Counted from the first letter of the stretch, positions 7,496 to 16,755 are shown. The stretch is DNA of 28,193 nt from Myxococcales bacterium (GCA_003153055.1 PMBV01000110.1:1-28193); one strand, 5' to 3'. The notes: a model not told the origin generated them from the sequence alone. Numbers and translations are program-made.

Positions 7496-8627
7496 CGCCG
7501 CGCGGGGCGTCGAAGCTCGGGTCCCAGTCTTTCCACACCGGCTCGTAGCCCAGGGAGCGGAGGTCCATCGCCACCTCCTCGGGGCTCCGGTTGTCGTGAG
7601 GGGCGAATTGCTCGAGGGAGCCGGGCTCCTCGGCGCTCTGCGTGTAGCCACCGGGGTTGGTGCGCGAGCCCGCGCTCATGTGAGTGAAGGCCAAGCCAAA
7701 GGCCTGGCGGCGGAACTCGACGCTCTCGCGGGTCGAGAGGGCGAGCTCGGCTTCGGGGCAGAACAGTCTCAGCGCACAGGCGGCCTGCACCAGCTCACGC
7801 TCGTCGAAGCGGGTCGGGGTGAAGTCCTCACCTGCGTGTGGCCTCAGCCTGGGGAACGAGACGCTGTACCGCGTCTTCCAGTACGACGACTCGAGGTGGC
7901 GCAGGTGGAGCCCGACGAACCAGGTGTCGGCCCGCCAGTCGGAGAGCCCATACAGCGCGCCGAGGCCGACCTTGTGCACGCCGGCCTCGCCGAGGCGATC
8001 CGGTGTGTCGAGCCGCCAGTCCACATCGGTCTTCGCTCCCGAGAGGTGATGTCTTGAATAGGCGGAGGCATCGTAGGTCTCTTGGTATACGAAGACAGCG
8101 CTGGCCCCGGCCTGGGCGAGGCGGGTGTAGTCGGCGGTGTCCAGCGGCTGGACCTCGAGAGAGAGGTTGGCGAAGCGCGGGCGCAGTCGCCGGAGGGCGT
8201 CTTCGATGTAGGGCGTGCCTACGTGCTTGGCCTCACCAGTCACCAGCAGCACATGGTTGAAGCCGAGGCGCCGCAGCTCCTCGGCCTCTTGGTCGAGCTC
8301 CAGCGGCTGGAGCGTCTTGCGGCGCAGGTGATTCTTGGCGCTGAAGCCGCAGTACGTGCAGACGTTGGAGCACGCGTTGGAGAGGTAGAGGGGCGCGTAG
8401 AGCTGAATGGTGCGGCCGAAGCGCTGGCGGGTGAGGCGTTGACTCTGGGTCGCGAGCGCCTCGAGGTGACGGTCCGCGGCGGGAGAGAGCAGCGCCTCGA
8501 GCTCGCGCATGCCCAGACGCTGGCCAGCCATGGCGAGGGCCCGGCGGACCTCGGCATCGCTCACGTTCAGGATGCGTTGGCGGGTGGCCTCGAAGTCCTG
8601 GCGCTTCCAGTGTTCGGAGAACTTCAT
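7488..8627 (-). CDS. thiH: ThiH, 2-iminoacetate synthase (radical SAM tyrosine lyase)
   Basis: Cleaves tyrosine to dehydroglycine (2-iminoacetate) and p-cresol to supply the thiazole ring of thiamine under oxygen-free conditions. It has 379 residues, a normal length. The radical SAM cluster motif CSNVCTYC has C86, C90 and C93, placed after the NACSN context typical of ThiH, and the LxLxTGE-like segment ([10 protein letters not shown]) follows. The ATG at 8627 overlaps the thiG TGA by ATGA, so ThiG and ThiH are translated together. A longer frame to 8996 lies inside thiG and is rejected. Confidence 0.95.
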   Translation of the reverse strand: MKFSEHWKRQDFEATRQRILNVSDAEVRRALAMAGQRLGMRELEALLSPAADRHLEALATQSQRLTRQRFGRTIQLYAPLYLSNACSNVCTYCGFSAKNHLRRKTLQPLELDQEAEELRRLGFNHVLLVTGEAKHVGTPYIEDALRRLRPRFANLSLEVQPLDTADYTRLAQAGASAVFVYQETYDASAYSRHHLSGAKTDVDWRLDTPDRLGEAGVHKVGLGALYGLSDWRADTWFVGLHLRHLESSYWKTRYSVSFPRLRPHAGEDFTPTRFDERELVQAACALRLFCPEAELALSTRESVEFRRQAFGLAFTHMSAGSRTNPGGYTQSAEEPGSLEQFAPHDNRSPEEVAMDLRSLGYEPVWKDWDPSFDAPRGVG

Positions 8628-9418
8628 GACGCCTGGGCCGAGAGAAATTGGGTGAGCGGCGAGCTGGCGGAGGCAGACAGGTCGACCCCGGCCCGCGCCA
8701 CTCCCGCCTCGTAGGCTGCGCGCCCAGCTTCGACGCCCAGCCGAAAGGCCCGCGCCATGCCCACCGGGTCTCCCGCGGTGGCGATGGCCGTGTTGACCAG
8801 CACCGCATCGGCGCCCATCTCGAGGGCCTGGGCGGCGTGGGAGGGCGTGCCCAGCCCCGCGTCGACGACCACGGGCACCCGGGACTGAGCGATGATGATT
8901 TCGAGGAAGGCCCTCGTCTCGAGGCCTCGGTTGGTGCCGATGGGCGCGCCCAGGGGCATGACCGCCGCCGCGCCAGCCTCCTCGAGGTGCTTGCACAGCA
9001 CCGGGTCAGCGTGGACGTAGGGCAAGACGACGAAGCCTCGCCGACACAGCTCGACCGTGGCCTTCAGGGTCTCGATGGGGTCCGGCATCAGGTACTTGGG
9101 GTCGGGGTGAATCTCGAGCTTCACCCAGTTGGTCTCCATGGCCTCGCGCGCCAGCTCGGCGGCGAGCACGGCCTCGTGCGCGGTGCGGACGCCCGAGGTG
9201 TTGGGGAGCAGTCGGTGCTGGGTCGCGTCGATGTGGCCGAGGAGGTCGTGCTCCTTGGCCTCGCTGTTGACCCGGCGGAGCGCCACCGTCACCAGCTCGG
9301 CACCCGAGGCCGCGAGGCTCTCTTCCATCAGTGCCAGCGAGCCGAACTTGCCTGTGCCCATGAAGAGGCGGGACCGCAGCGTCACGCCGGCGATGGTGAG
9401 TGGGGTGGTGGGGTGCAT
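8624..9418 (-). CDS. thiG: ThiG, thiazole synthase
   Basis: Condenses 1-deoxy-D-xylulose-5-phosphate, 2-iminoacetate and the ThiS thiocarboxylate into the thiazole phosphate of thiamine. It has 264 residues, the family length. Visible hallmarks are FMGTGKF near the N-terminus, the [12 protein letters not shown] region, NWVKLEI carrying the Schiff-base lysine, [11 protein letters not shown] and the phosphate-binding [27 protein letters not shown] region. GGAG lies seven bases before the ATG at 9418; longer frames using GTG at 9502 lack support. First gene of the thiGH pair; its sulfur carrier ThiS is encoded 7 kb away at 16540-16755. Confidence 0.95.
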   Translation of the reverse strand: MHPTTPLTIAGVTLRSRLFMGTGKFGSLALMEESLAASGAELVTVALRRVNSEAKEHDLLGHIDATQHRLLPNTSGVRTAHEAVLAAELAREAMETNWVKLEIHPDPKYLMPDPIETLKATVELCRRGFVVLPYVHADPVLCKHLEEAGAAAVMPLGAPIGTNRGLETRAFLEIIIAQSRVPVVVDAGLGTPSHAAQALEMGADAVLVNTAIATAGDPVGMARAFRLGVEAGRAAYEAGVARAGVDLSASASSPLTQFLSAQAS

Positions 9419-9600
9419 TCGTGGACTCCGGGGCACGGGGGGTCGCCACCTCTTCGGCGATGGTGCCGGGGAGCAATCGCACATTTCGTGGGGAGTCTCC
9501 ACCGGCGAGCCCGTCGCAGCTCCATCACCGTCGAAGCGCCGGTTCCGTCTGCTTGTAAGGTGGCCTGACCAATGCTATGGACGGCCTCACGGAGAACACC

Positions 9601-11037
9601 ATGCGCATCGAGCAGCACCGCCCTCTCCGAGTCATTCAGTTCGGCGAGGGCAACTTCCTGCGGGCCTTCATCGACTGGATGGTTCAGGGGATGAACGACC
9701 GCGCTGGGTTCGACGGCTCGGTTTGTTTGGTCAAATCGATTCCTGGCTCATTCTCGCCAGCGTTCGCGCGCCAGGGCCTCGCGTACCACGTCGTCACCCG
9801 GGGTCAGGATGGCACCGAGACGGTCCGCCGCCGCGAGCGCATCGACTCCATCAGCGGTCTGGTCAACCCCTACGAAGACTTCGACGCCTACCTGCGCGTG
9901 GCTGCCGAGCCGACGCTCTCGGTCATCGTGTCGAACACCACCGAGGCGGGCATCACCTACGTGGACACCGACCGGGCGGAAGACCGGCCCGCGCCCTCCT
10001 ACCCTGGGAAGCTCACCCAGTTTCTCCGCGCGCGCTTTCTCGCCCACGGGGGCCCGAAGGAGCGGGCTGTCGTCGTGCTGCCATGCGAGCTCATCGAGAA
10101 GAACGGCCAGACGCTGAAGCACTACGTCCTGCGGCACGCCGAGCGCTGGTACCACGACGCGGCGTTCACGGCCTGGCTCGAGCGCGACTGCACCTGGCTC
10201 GACACCTTGGTCGATCGCATCGTCCCCGGGCACGATGCCGAGGAGCGCGCCCGCTGCGCCATCGAGACCGGCTTCGACGACGAGCTGCTGGTCGTGGCTG
10301 AGCCCTACCACCTCTTCGTCATTCAGAGCACCGAGCGGGAAGATGTGTTGCCGCTCAAAGCCGCCGGTTTCAACGTCGTCTGGACCAACGAGCTCACGCC
10401 CCACCGTTCGCGCAAGGTCCGTGTCTTGAATGGCGGGCATACCTTCATGGCCATGATTGGCCTGGGCCTCGGCCTCAGGTCGGTCCGCGAGGCGCTGGAG
10501 CACCCGTTGCTCGGCCCGGCGCTCGACGGGTTCTATCGTCGCGAGGTGGTACCGCTGCTGCCGTTCCCAACGCCGGAACTCGAGGCCTACCGTCAGATCA
10601 TCATCAGCCGGTTCGCGAACCCGTTCATGGTGCACAAGCTCGCCGACATCGCCCTGAACTCCGTGTCGAAGTACGTGAGCCGCATTCTCCCCAGCGTGAC
10701 CGAGTACGTCGCCCGCTTTGGCCAGGTGCCCGAGCTCGCCTGCTTCGCGCTGGCGGCCCTGGTGCACCGCTTGCTCTCCACCGAGGGCGTCGTCGACGGC
10801 GCGGAGATACTCGCCGAGCTCAAGGCCATCGCCCAAGCGCACGGCGCCGACCCCGAAGCGGCTGGGCGAGCCGTGTTCGCGAGCGAGAGAATCTGGGGCC
10901 AAGGCACGGTCATTCCGCCCGTGGCCCAGGGGCGGGCGATTCAGCTCCTCGCGGACATTCGGCGTTCGGGGCTCGAAGCCTCGCTGGCTCGGGTGCTCGC
11001 CGGCGTCCCTACCGGACCGGCACGAAGCGGATGGTGA
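9601..11037 (+). CDS. uxaB: Tagaturonate reductase (altronate oxidoreductase), mannitol dehydrogenase superfamily
   Basis: NAD-dependent interconversion of tagaturonate and altronate in galacturonate (pectin) breakdown. It has 478 residues, matching the family. The N-terminal nucleotide-binding motif is FGEGNFLRAFIDW, with VSNTTEAGI further on. The catalytic Lys/Asn/His segment is RKVRVLNGGHT, preceded by WTNELTPHR as in UxaB. GGAG six bases before the ATG at 9601 favours this start over the ATG at 9577. No uxaA, uxaC or kdu gene is in the window. Divergent from thiG. Other polyol dehydrogenases of the superfamily are possible but fit the motifs less well. Confidence 0.85.
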   Translation: MRIEQHRPLRVIQFGEGNFLRAFIDWMVQGMNDRAGFDGSVCLVKSIPGSFSPAFARQGLAYHVVTRGQDGTETVRRRERIDSISGLVNPYEDFDAYLRVAAEPTLSVIVSNTTEAGITYVDTDRAEDRPAPSYPGKLTQFLRARFLAHGGPKERAVVVLPCELIEKNGQTLKHYVLRHAERWYHDAAFTAWLERDCTWLDTLVDRIVPGHDAEERARCAIETGFDDELLVVAEPYHLFVIQSTEREDVLPLKAAGFNVVWTNELTPHRSRKVRVLNGGHTFMAMIGLGLGLRSVREALEHPLLGPALDGFYRREVVPLLPFPTPELEAYRQIIISRFANPFMVHKLADIALNSVSKYVSRILPSVTEYVARFGQVPELACFALAALVHRLLSTEGVVDGAEILAELKAIAQAHGADPEAAGRAVFASERIWGQGTVIPPVAQGRAIQLLADIRRSGLEASLARVLAGVPTGPARSGW

Positions 11038-11326
11038 TGCCCGCGTAGCCACCGTCGAAGGGCCCGGACGATTCGGCGATGGAGCCGCCGTCGAGCACCG
11101 AGAGTTGCTCCTGGCGGGGCCACTCCCCAGCCCTGTCATCACGGAGTACCGATTCGTACACCGTGATGACACGCCCGGAGACCTCTTCCCACCGGGGAGG
11201 AGGCGAGCACCACGAGCCCCTCGGCCGGCCGGTCGAGTGGTGCAGGACCCTGAGGGGTGGCCCTTCTTCGGGGCGACAACCAAGTTGTCGGTCTCCAGCG
11301 ATGGAAGCTGCTCTTCCATTTGGCCA
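11009..11326 (-). pseudogene. Probable gene fragment: open frame of 105 codons without a start codon
   Basis: A reading frame on the minus strand is open from just after a TGA at 11327-11329 to the TAG at 11009-11011, but contains no ATG or GTG at a sensible place. The last 60 residues look like real protein (from W-E-E-V through VITVYESVL to the end GYAGITIRFVPVR) with G/C-ending codons. Upstream of it a different frame on the same strand looks more coherent (MRSTRVRTRLAG... from 11427), suggesting a frameshifted or decayed gene of which only the C-terminus remains. The 3' end overlaps uxaB by 29 bp, tail to tail. No family recognised. Confidence 0.35.
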
Positions 11327-11939
11327 TCACCCCTGCGAGCCGCCGCCCTCGCGTCGAGGGTCGTGCCGTTGGAGATGCGCGTGAGGATGGCTCCGGCCAG
11401 TCGGGTGCGTACGCGGGTGCTTCTCACGTGTGCTCACCGAGGTCTCGGGTCGAGGGGCTGCCAGACGACCTCGGTGGTTGGGCAGTAGCCCCGCCCTCGC
11501 CCTTCAAGGCGTGCTCGACGCACGGCACCAGTTGGCGGGTCCCAGTGCCTCCGCCTCGCTCGCAGAGCCCCAAGCCCAAGGGCCGTGGGGGCAATCATCA
11601 ATCCATAGCCCAAACTCGAGGACGGTGACGTGGCCACCCGTCGGGTCGGGTAGGGACGCCCAGCACCTCCTTGTCGGGTAGGCACGTGCCTCCTGCGCCT
11701 CGCGCTCACCTCGCTCGGCGCACGGTCTCTCGGGGCGGGACCGTGCAGAAGTGAACGCTCACTCCGACGCGGTGTTGGGCACTTGGCTTCCGGGGTCGGC
11801 CGACGCGAGTGCGCATCTGCACGGTTCGCCCTGCGTGGCGCTGGTGCCGACCCGTGATTGTGGGGCCTTGAGCCCGGGGGCCCGGCTGGCCTCGTCGCTG
11901 CAGAACGGGGGCACTGAAACTCTCGCCCTCGAGGAAATC
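11327..11939. other. Gene-poor stretch between uxaB and the GH44 gene
   Basis: No convincing gene. The minus strand has an open frame at 11434-11709 (91 residues, ending RGYCPTTEVVWQPLDPRPR) with a short hydrophobic run (YGLMIAPTALGLGAL), but codon choice is mixed and no ribosome site is clear. The stretch also holds the inverted repeat at 11720-11746. It may be the upstream remains of the decayed frame at 11009-11326. Confidence 0.4.
11720..11746. promoter_or_regulatory. 8-bp perfect inverted repeat upstream of the GH44 gene
   Basis: GCACGGTC at 11720-11727 pairs perfectly with GACCGTGC at 11739-11746 across an 11-nt loop. It lies about 200 bp before the GH44 start. It could be an operator or an RNA hairpin; no T-tract follows, so a simple terminator is not supported. 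Confidence 0.35.
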
Positions 11940-14048
11940 ATGATGAAACGTGCTCTGGTCTGTCTGTCTGTACTTGTATTGAGTTGTGGTCCCGGAATCG
12001 CCGGCGGAGACGATACCACGGCGGCTGCCGAGGCCCTGCGGCGCGCCGCGCTCATGCTGACCATCAGTCGCCCCTTGACGCTCTCGTCGACCACCCTCGC
12101 CAGGGGCGCCACGCTCACCGCCACGGTGACGTACCTCAACACCGGCCGGGTCGCCTACACCTTCAAGGGGATGTCCATTGAGTCTCGTCCTCCCGGAGGA
12201 ACGCACGGCGATGGCCCATTCGATACGCTGCAGCCAGCGCTCGGCACGACGACCGTGCAGCCCAGCGCCACCATCACCTTGAGCGCAACTCGAGTGTTCT
12301 CGACGGCAGACCCTTCCGGAACCTGGGAAGCCTACTCCACGTTCCAGCGCCCCGATGGCGTCTGGGTTGACGGGCCGGGCGTCGTCTTCACCTACGCTGG
12401 CGCCACTCCACCGGTCGACGCAGGCACGACGCCGGTCGACGCAGGCACGACTCCGCGAGTCGACGGTGGAACGGTACCACCCGTCGACGCGGGCACGCCG
12501 CCATCACCTGACGCCGGGCCCCCCGGGACGCTCGTCGAGCCCGTCAGCCCCGGCGCGGGCGACGTCGCCTTCACGATTCGCGCCGACAGCGATGTGCACC
12601 CCATCAGCCCACTCATCTACGGCATCAACCAGATCACCAACCTCACCACCGAGCAGCGTGGCGTGGGCCTCGTTCGCGCCGGAGGGAACCGCTGGACCGC
12701 GTACAACTGGGAAAACAACGCCTCCAACGCGGGCACCGACTACCTCAACCAGAACGACAACTACCTGTCGAGCAGCACGGCCCCCGGCGCGGCGGTGCGG
12801 GCCCGGGTCGACCCAGCGCTGGCGAGCGGAGCCGTGGCGCTCGTCACCATTCCGATTCAGGGCTACGCCGCGGCTGACACGCTCGGCGGCGGTGACGTCA
12901 ATCAGACGTCGAGCTACCTCCAGACGCGCTTCAAGCAAACCGTGGCGAAGAAGAACGCGGCCTTCTCGCTGACACCCGATACCACCGACGGCTACGTCTA
13001 CCAGGACGAGTTCGCCAACTGGCTCAAGGTGCAGTACCCCAACGCCTTCGCGGCCGGCTCGCCGAAGATCCTCCTCACGCTCGACAACGAGCCAGACCTC
13101 TGGGCTGACACCCACCCGCGCATTCAGCCCGCGGTCGTGGCGCCAGACGTGCTCATCGCAAAGAACATCGAGTTCGCGACCGCGGTGAAGGCCGTCATCC
13201 CCACCGCCCTCATCACCGGCTTCGTGTCCTACGGGTACTACGGCTTCATCGCGTTTCAGGGCCAGTATTCGGGCGACTTCACCTCACACTACCTCGACCA
13301 GATGCAGGCCGCGGGAGTCACTGCCAACAAGCGCCTCATCGACGTGCTCGACCTCCACTGGTACCCCGAGGCGACCGGTGACGGCCAGCGCATCACCGGC
13401 ACCGGGACGACCGCGGGCATCGTGACCGCGCGAGTTCAGGCACCGCGCTCGCTGTGGGACCCGAGCTACCGCGAGACGAGCTGGGTGGCGAACGCCGAGG
13501 GTGGGCCGCTGACGCTGATTCCCAAGATGAAGGCTCGCATCGCCGCGCACTACCCTGGCACCAAGCTCGGCTTCACCGAGTACTCGTACGGAGGCGGCAC
13601 CCACATCTCTGGCGCGCTGGCCGAGGCCGACGTGCTGGGCGTGTTCGGCCGCGAGGACGTCTACCTGGCGAACTACTGGAGCCTCCAGTCGGACGCCTTC
13701 ATCTACGCGGGCATGCGGGCCTTCACGAGCTACGATGAGGCCGGTGCTCACTTCGGTGACACCTCGGTGCGCGCCGCCAGCAGCAACGTCGAGTCGACCA
13801 GCGTCTACGCGAGCATCGACGCCGCGCACCCTGGGCGAATGGTCATCGTGGCCATCAACAAGTCCGGCGCCCCGGTCACCGCGGCCCTGAGCCTCGCTGC
13901 CTACGGCAACTACACCTCGGCGCGCGTCTACCAGGTCACCGGCGCGGGGACCTCGATTCAGCCGGCGGCGGCAATCTCCGCCACCACCCGCAATGGGTTC
14001 CTCTACCAGATGCCCGCCTTAAGTATTTCAGTGCTGGTGCCCCAGTGA
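11940..14048 (+). CDS. GH44 endo-beta-glucanase/xyloglucanase, lipoprotein
   Basis: Secreted, lipid-anchored glycoside hydrolase acting on beta-1,4-glucans (cellulose or xyloglucan). It has 702 residues. The signal peptide ends in LVLSC, with C16 lipidated. Residues about 40-152 form a small beta-rich domain, and residues 157-195 a linker rich in Pro, Thr and Asp-Ala-Gly repeats. The catalytic domain from about 210 carries GH44 hallmarks: GGNRWTAYNWENN (248-260), LDNEPDLW with acid/base E384, LHWYPEA (472-478) and FTEYSYGGG with nucleophile E547; a C-terminal beta domain follows. GAGG five bases upstream supports the ATG at 11940; a second ATG follows at once. The next gene starts 62 nt downstream. 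Confidence 0.92.
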   Translation: MMKRALVCLSVLVLSCGPGIAGGDDTTAAAEALRRAALMLTISRPLTLSSTTLARGATLTATVTYLNTGRVAYTFKGMSIESRPPGGTHGDGPFDTLQPALGTTTVQPSATITLSATRVFSTADPSGTWEAYSTFQRPDGVWVDGPGVVFTYAGATPPVDAGTTPVDAGTTPRVDGGTVPPVDAGTPPSPDAGPPGTLVEPVSPGAGDVAFTIRADSDVHPISPLIYGINQITNLTTEQRGVGLVRAGGNRWTAYNWENNASNAGTDYLNQNDNYLSSSTAPGAAVRARVDPALASGAVALVTIPIQGYAAADTLGGGDVNQTSSYLQTRFKQTVAKKNAAFSLTPDTTDGYVYQDEFANWLKVQYPNAFAAGSPKILLTLDNEPDLWADTHPRIQPAVVAPDVLIAKNIEFATAVKAVIPTALITGFVSYGYYGFIAFQGQYSGDFTSHYLDQMQAAGVTANKRLIDVLDLHWYPEATGDGQRITGTGTTAGIVTARVQAPRSLWDPSYRETSWVANAEGGPLTLIPKMKARIAAHYPGTKLGFTEYSYGGGTHISGALAEADVLGVFGREDVYLANYWSLQSDAFIYAGMRAFTSYDEAGAHFGDTSVRAASSNVESTSVYASIDAAHPGRMVIVAINKSGAPVTAALSLAAYGNYTSARVYQVTGAGTSIQPAAAISATTRNGFLYQMPALSISVLVPQ
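12408..12524 (+). repeat. PVDAG-type linker repeats inside the GH44 gene
   Basis: Codons 157-195 encode repeated Pro-Val-Asp-Ala-Gly-Thr units (two identical, then PRVDGGT, PVDAGT and SPDAG variants). The first two units are near-identical 21-base direct repeats. Such linkers are common in surface lipoproteins of myxobacteria and probably space the catalytic domain from the membrane anchor. Repeat number may vary by slippage. Confidence 0.8.
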
Positions 14049-14110
14049 TGGCGGCATGTTGAGCCGAGCTGGCGGGCATTGGGGCGATCGGTGCTTATGG
14101 TTGAGTCGTC

Positions 14111-15868
14111 ATGTCGCCGGCGTCTCGACAGCTCCGTATCCCCCTGCTTGCTCGGGTCGAAACCTCAGGCGTGGCCGGCCTGGGGTCGCTGTACGCCTAC
14201 AACATCAGCCGCGGCGGCGCGTACCTCAAGGCGCCGGGGGCCTCTCCTGATGCCCTCACCTTGGGGAGCGGCCTCGACCTCAGGCTCGCGCTGCCCGACG
14301 GGGGCCCGAGTGTGAACCTCGCGGCCGAAGTGGTGTGGGTCGACCCTCGGCTCCACCTCCACGCGGGCGAGCTGGCGCTGGGCGTGGGCGTGCGGTTCGC
14401 GGCGGTCGACGACGAGGTGGCGAGTCGCATTGCCCGCCTCGTGGAGTCGTTCCGCTACCGAGTGGTGGCCTTCGGGTTCGACGAGCTGGCCTTCGCGGAG
14501 GCGTCTTTCGGTGACCTCTACCCGATCCAATCGGTGTCGAGCATCGACGAGCTCCAGACCGCGGCGCTGTCCGGCCAGGCCGGGCTCATCATGATGGGCG
14601 AGAAGCCTGGCCAGGAGACGACCCTGGTCGCGCTCGAAGCGCTCGCCGCGGCCACCGCTGACCGACGCCCGCCTATCCTCTACTGCGCCGAGTCGACGAG
14701 CCTGGCGCTCGAGGCCCTGCTCGACACGCACACGCAGGTGCAGCTCGCCCGGCTGCCGCTGGATAGAGCCGAGCTGCGCAGCCAGGTCCGCTGCGCCATC
14801 GACGCCTTCGTGGTGAGCTTCCAGACCGAGCTGCTCTCCGACGAGCTCGCCCGATCCCTCGAGCGCCTGTACCGCGAGAACGCCTACCTGCGGGAGCGCG
14901 TCGACGCGCCGATCTCGATGGAGGGCATCGTCGGGCAGAGCCCAGGGATGAGGAAGGTCTTCGAGCTGGTGGAGCGCGTGGCGCCGCTGTCCACCACGGT
15001 GATGGTGCTGGGCGAGACGGGCACCGGCAAGGAGCTCATCGTGCGCGCCATCGTCGCCCGGAGCGAGCGCAAGGACAAACCGTTCATCGTACAGAACTGC
15101 GCCGCCTTCACCGAGACGCTGCTCGATAACGAGCTCTTCGGGCACGTCCGCGGGGCGTACACCGGCGCCGACCGAGACCGGGCCGGGCTGTTCGAAGCGG
15201 CCGACGGTGGCACCATCTTCCTCGACGAGATAGGCGACATGCCGACCTCGATGCAGCCCAAGCTCCTGCGGGTGCTCGAGAACCAAGAGATGCGACGGCT
15301 GGGCGATTCGAAGACGCGCAAGGTCGACGTGCGGATTCTCTGCGCCACCCACCGCGACCTCGACCAGCTGGTGAAAGACGGCACGTTCCGGAGTGACCTT
15401 CTGTACCGGCTGCGCACCTTCGTCATCGCGCTGCCGCCGCTGCGCGAACGCCGGGAAGACGTGCCTCTACTCGTCGAGCACTTCCTCAAGGGCGTCAGCC
15501 TGCGTCAGGGTCGCCCGATTCGGGGCCTCAGCCTCGAGGCGAAAGCGCTGCTCCAGGCCAACGACTGGCCGGGCAACGCGCGGGAGCTCGCTCACACCGT
15601 GGAGCGGTTGTTCGTCTTGGCGGGCGACGGAGAAATTGACGCGGCCCTGGTGCGCGAGGTGCTCGGGCTCCGCGAGGTTGAGGTGCCCACCGGCGCGCGT
15701 TCGCTCGCGACCATCCTCGAGGAGCAGGAACGCGAGCTCATTCGGGCCGAGCTGGAGCGCTCGGGAGGCGTCATCGCGCGGGCGGCTCGCGCCCTGGGCC
15801 TCGAGCGCACCACGCTGACGCGACGCCTCAGACAGCTCGGTCTGCGCGGCGTGGGCAAGGCGAGCTGA
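14111..15868 (+). CDS. PilZ - pseudo-receiver - AAA+ - Fis sigma-54 activator
   Basis: A 585-residue enhancer-binding protein. The N-terminus (about 5-110) is PilZ-like: R6, R9 and R15 sit before NISRGGAYL (31-39), which fits the [D/N]xSxxG c-di-GMP motif, while the arginine motif is not a strict RxxxR. Residues about 116-235 look like a receiver fold, but the strand that should carry the phospho-Asp reads AGLIMMGEKPG and has none. The AAA+ domain has GETGTGKE at 301-308, GAYTGA at 348-353 (Tyr for the usual Phe) and TIFLDE in Walker B. A Fis-type DNA-binding helix pair ends the protein (about 553-582). It could couple c-di-GMP to sigma-54 transcription. It lies 62 nt after GH44 on the same strand and is convergent with thiE. 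Confidence 0.88.
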   Translation: MSPASRQLRIPLLARVETSGVAGLGSLYAYNISRGGAYLKAPGASPDALTLGSGLDLRLALPDGGPSVNLAAEVVWVDPRLHLHAGELALGVGVRFAAVDDEVASRIARLVESFRYRVVAFGFDELAFAEASFGDLYPIQSVSSIDELQTAALSGQAGLIMMGEKPGQETTLVALEALAAATADRRPPILYCAESTSLALEALLDTHTQVQLARLPLDRAELRSQVRCAIDAFVVSFQTELLSDELARSLERLYRENAYLRERVDAPISMEGIVGQSPGMRKVFELVERVAPLSTTVMVLGETGTGKELIVRAIVARSERKDKPFIVQNCAAFTETLLDNELFGHVRGAYTGADRDRAGLFEAADGGTIFLDEIGDMPTSMQPKLLRVLENQEMRRLGDSKTRKVDVRILCATHRDLDQLVKDGTFRSDLLYRLRTFVIALPPLRERREDVPLLVEHFLKGVSLRQGRPIRGLSLEAKALLQANDWPGNARELAHTVERLFVLAGDGEIDAALVREVLGLREVEVPTGARSLATILEEQERELIRAELERSGGVIARAARALGLERTTLTRRLRQLGLRGVGKAS

Positions 15869-15887
15869 AGAGGCCAGACCCGGGCGC

Positions 15888-16547
15888 TCACTTCCCCGAG
15901 CGTGAAGTCCTGGTCGAGCTCGTGCCCAGCTCGGCGATGGCGCTGAGGAGCATCGCCACGTTCCGCAGCGGGTCTCCATCGCTCCAGACGCTGCCCAGCA
16001 CCGCGACCTCGTCGAAGCCCAGCGCATGGCACACGCGGAGGTTCGAGAGGCCAACGCCTCCGAGAGCGCAGGCACGGCTGGGCCGGCCTTCGCGAGGCTG
16101 GGCCCGAAGCTCCCGGAGCTCGTCGAGGCGCCAGTCGAGCACCACCGGCGCGTGGCCTGGCTTGGAGATGGAAGGGAACACCGGCGCGGCGATGAGGCTG
16201 TCGTAGAGGCCCCGGCCGTCGAGCAACGCCTGAGCGGAATGACAAGCGCGGGAGCGGAAGGCCGGTGTCTCGTCTGTTGGGTGTGGAGCGCCGTCGCGCC
16301 AATGACAGCCCAGCACGCCCAACTCGACGGCGAGGTCATGGTGCTGGTGGAGCACGAGCCTTCGTCGGTGGTGGTCAGTGACGCCCCGGAGATTCAGGGC
16401 GAGCTCCGAGGCCGAGCACTCGGGCCAGCGAACGTGGACCCGGGCCACGCCAAGCTCGAGCAGGGCTCCGATGCGCTCGACCTCGCGGGCGACTGGCTGG
16501 GGAGAGGTGAGGACGACGAGCTGCAAGGTCGCGCTCGAGTCAGCCAC
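15888..16547 (-). CDS. thiE: ThiE/TenI-family protein (thiamine phosphate synthase or thiazole tautomerase)
   Basis: 219 residues starting at GTG, overlapping the end of thiS by 8 bp. The fold pattern of the family is visible: HVRWPE (38-43) in place of the RxK strand, GCHWRDG (80-86) for the His/Asp substrate loop, ACHSAQ (101-106), APVFPSISKPGH (121-132) as the phosphate/FxTxK loop, then GGVGLSNL and DEVAVLGSVW at the end. Classical ThiE keeps a Lys in the first motif, which is absent (W-P-E here), so it may be a diverged ThiE or TenI, which aromatises the ThiG product. Context with thiS supports thiamine synthesis. The stop lies 19 bp from the convergent regulator gene. Confidence 0.75.
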   Translation of the reverse strand: MADSSATLQLVVLTSPQPVAREVERIGALLELGVARVHVRWPECSASELALNLRGVTDHHRRRLVLHQHHDLAVELGVLGCHWRDGAPHPTDETPAFRSRACHSAQALLDGRGLYDSLIAAPVFPSISKPGHAPVVLDWRLDELRELRAQPREGRPSRACALGGVGLSNLRVCHALGFDEVAVLGSVWSDGDPLRNVAMLLSAIAELGTSSTRTSRSGK

Positions 16548-16755
16548 CTTGGCTCGCCCGGATGATGACGAGCGCGTCGCCCTCTACCAGGGCCCGAGTG
16601 CTCCACTCAGCCCGGGGGACGACCTCATCGTTGAGGGCGACCGCGATGCCGCGGGTCTCGAGGAGCGCCAGCTCAATCAAGAGCTCCGCCACTCGTGTCC
16701 CGGGGGAGACCTGGCGAGGGGCGTCATTCAGGGTGATGGAGGTGTGGGCCGGCAT
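16540..16755 (-). CDS. thiS: ThiS, sulfur carrier protein
   Basis: A 71-residue ubiquitin-like protein ending in Gly-Gly, the terminus adenylated by ThiF and thiocarboxylated to donate sulfur to ThiG. The pattern ITLND near the start, VAELLIELAL in the helix, GIAVALNDEVVPRAEW and the end ALVIIRASQGG fits ThiS. The start may be the ATG at 16755, or a GTG at 16773 that has GAGG close by. Paired with the ThiE/TenI gene by an 8-bp overlap. No TPP riboswitch (CTGAGA plus ACCTGAT-type elements) was seen upstream. Confidence 0.9.
   Translation of the reverse strand: MPAHTSITLNDAPRQVSPGTRVAELLIELALLETRGIAVALNDEVVPRAEWSTRALVEGDALVIIRASQGG

Noticed and set aside
9748..11427. 559-codon minus-strand frame opposite uxaB
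   Set aside because: Antisense shadow over most of its length; only the region beyond 11037 might contain part of a real (decayed) frame, recorded separately.
14165..15352. 395-codon minus-strand frame opposite the PilZ activator
   Set aside because: Antisense shadow; the plus-strand frame has Walker motifs and GAYTGA.
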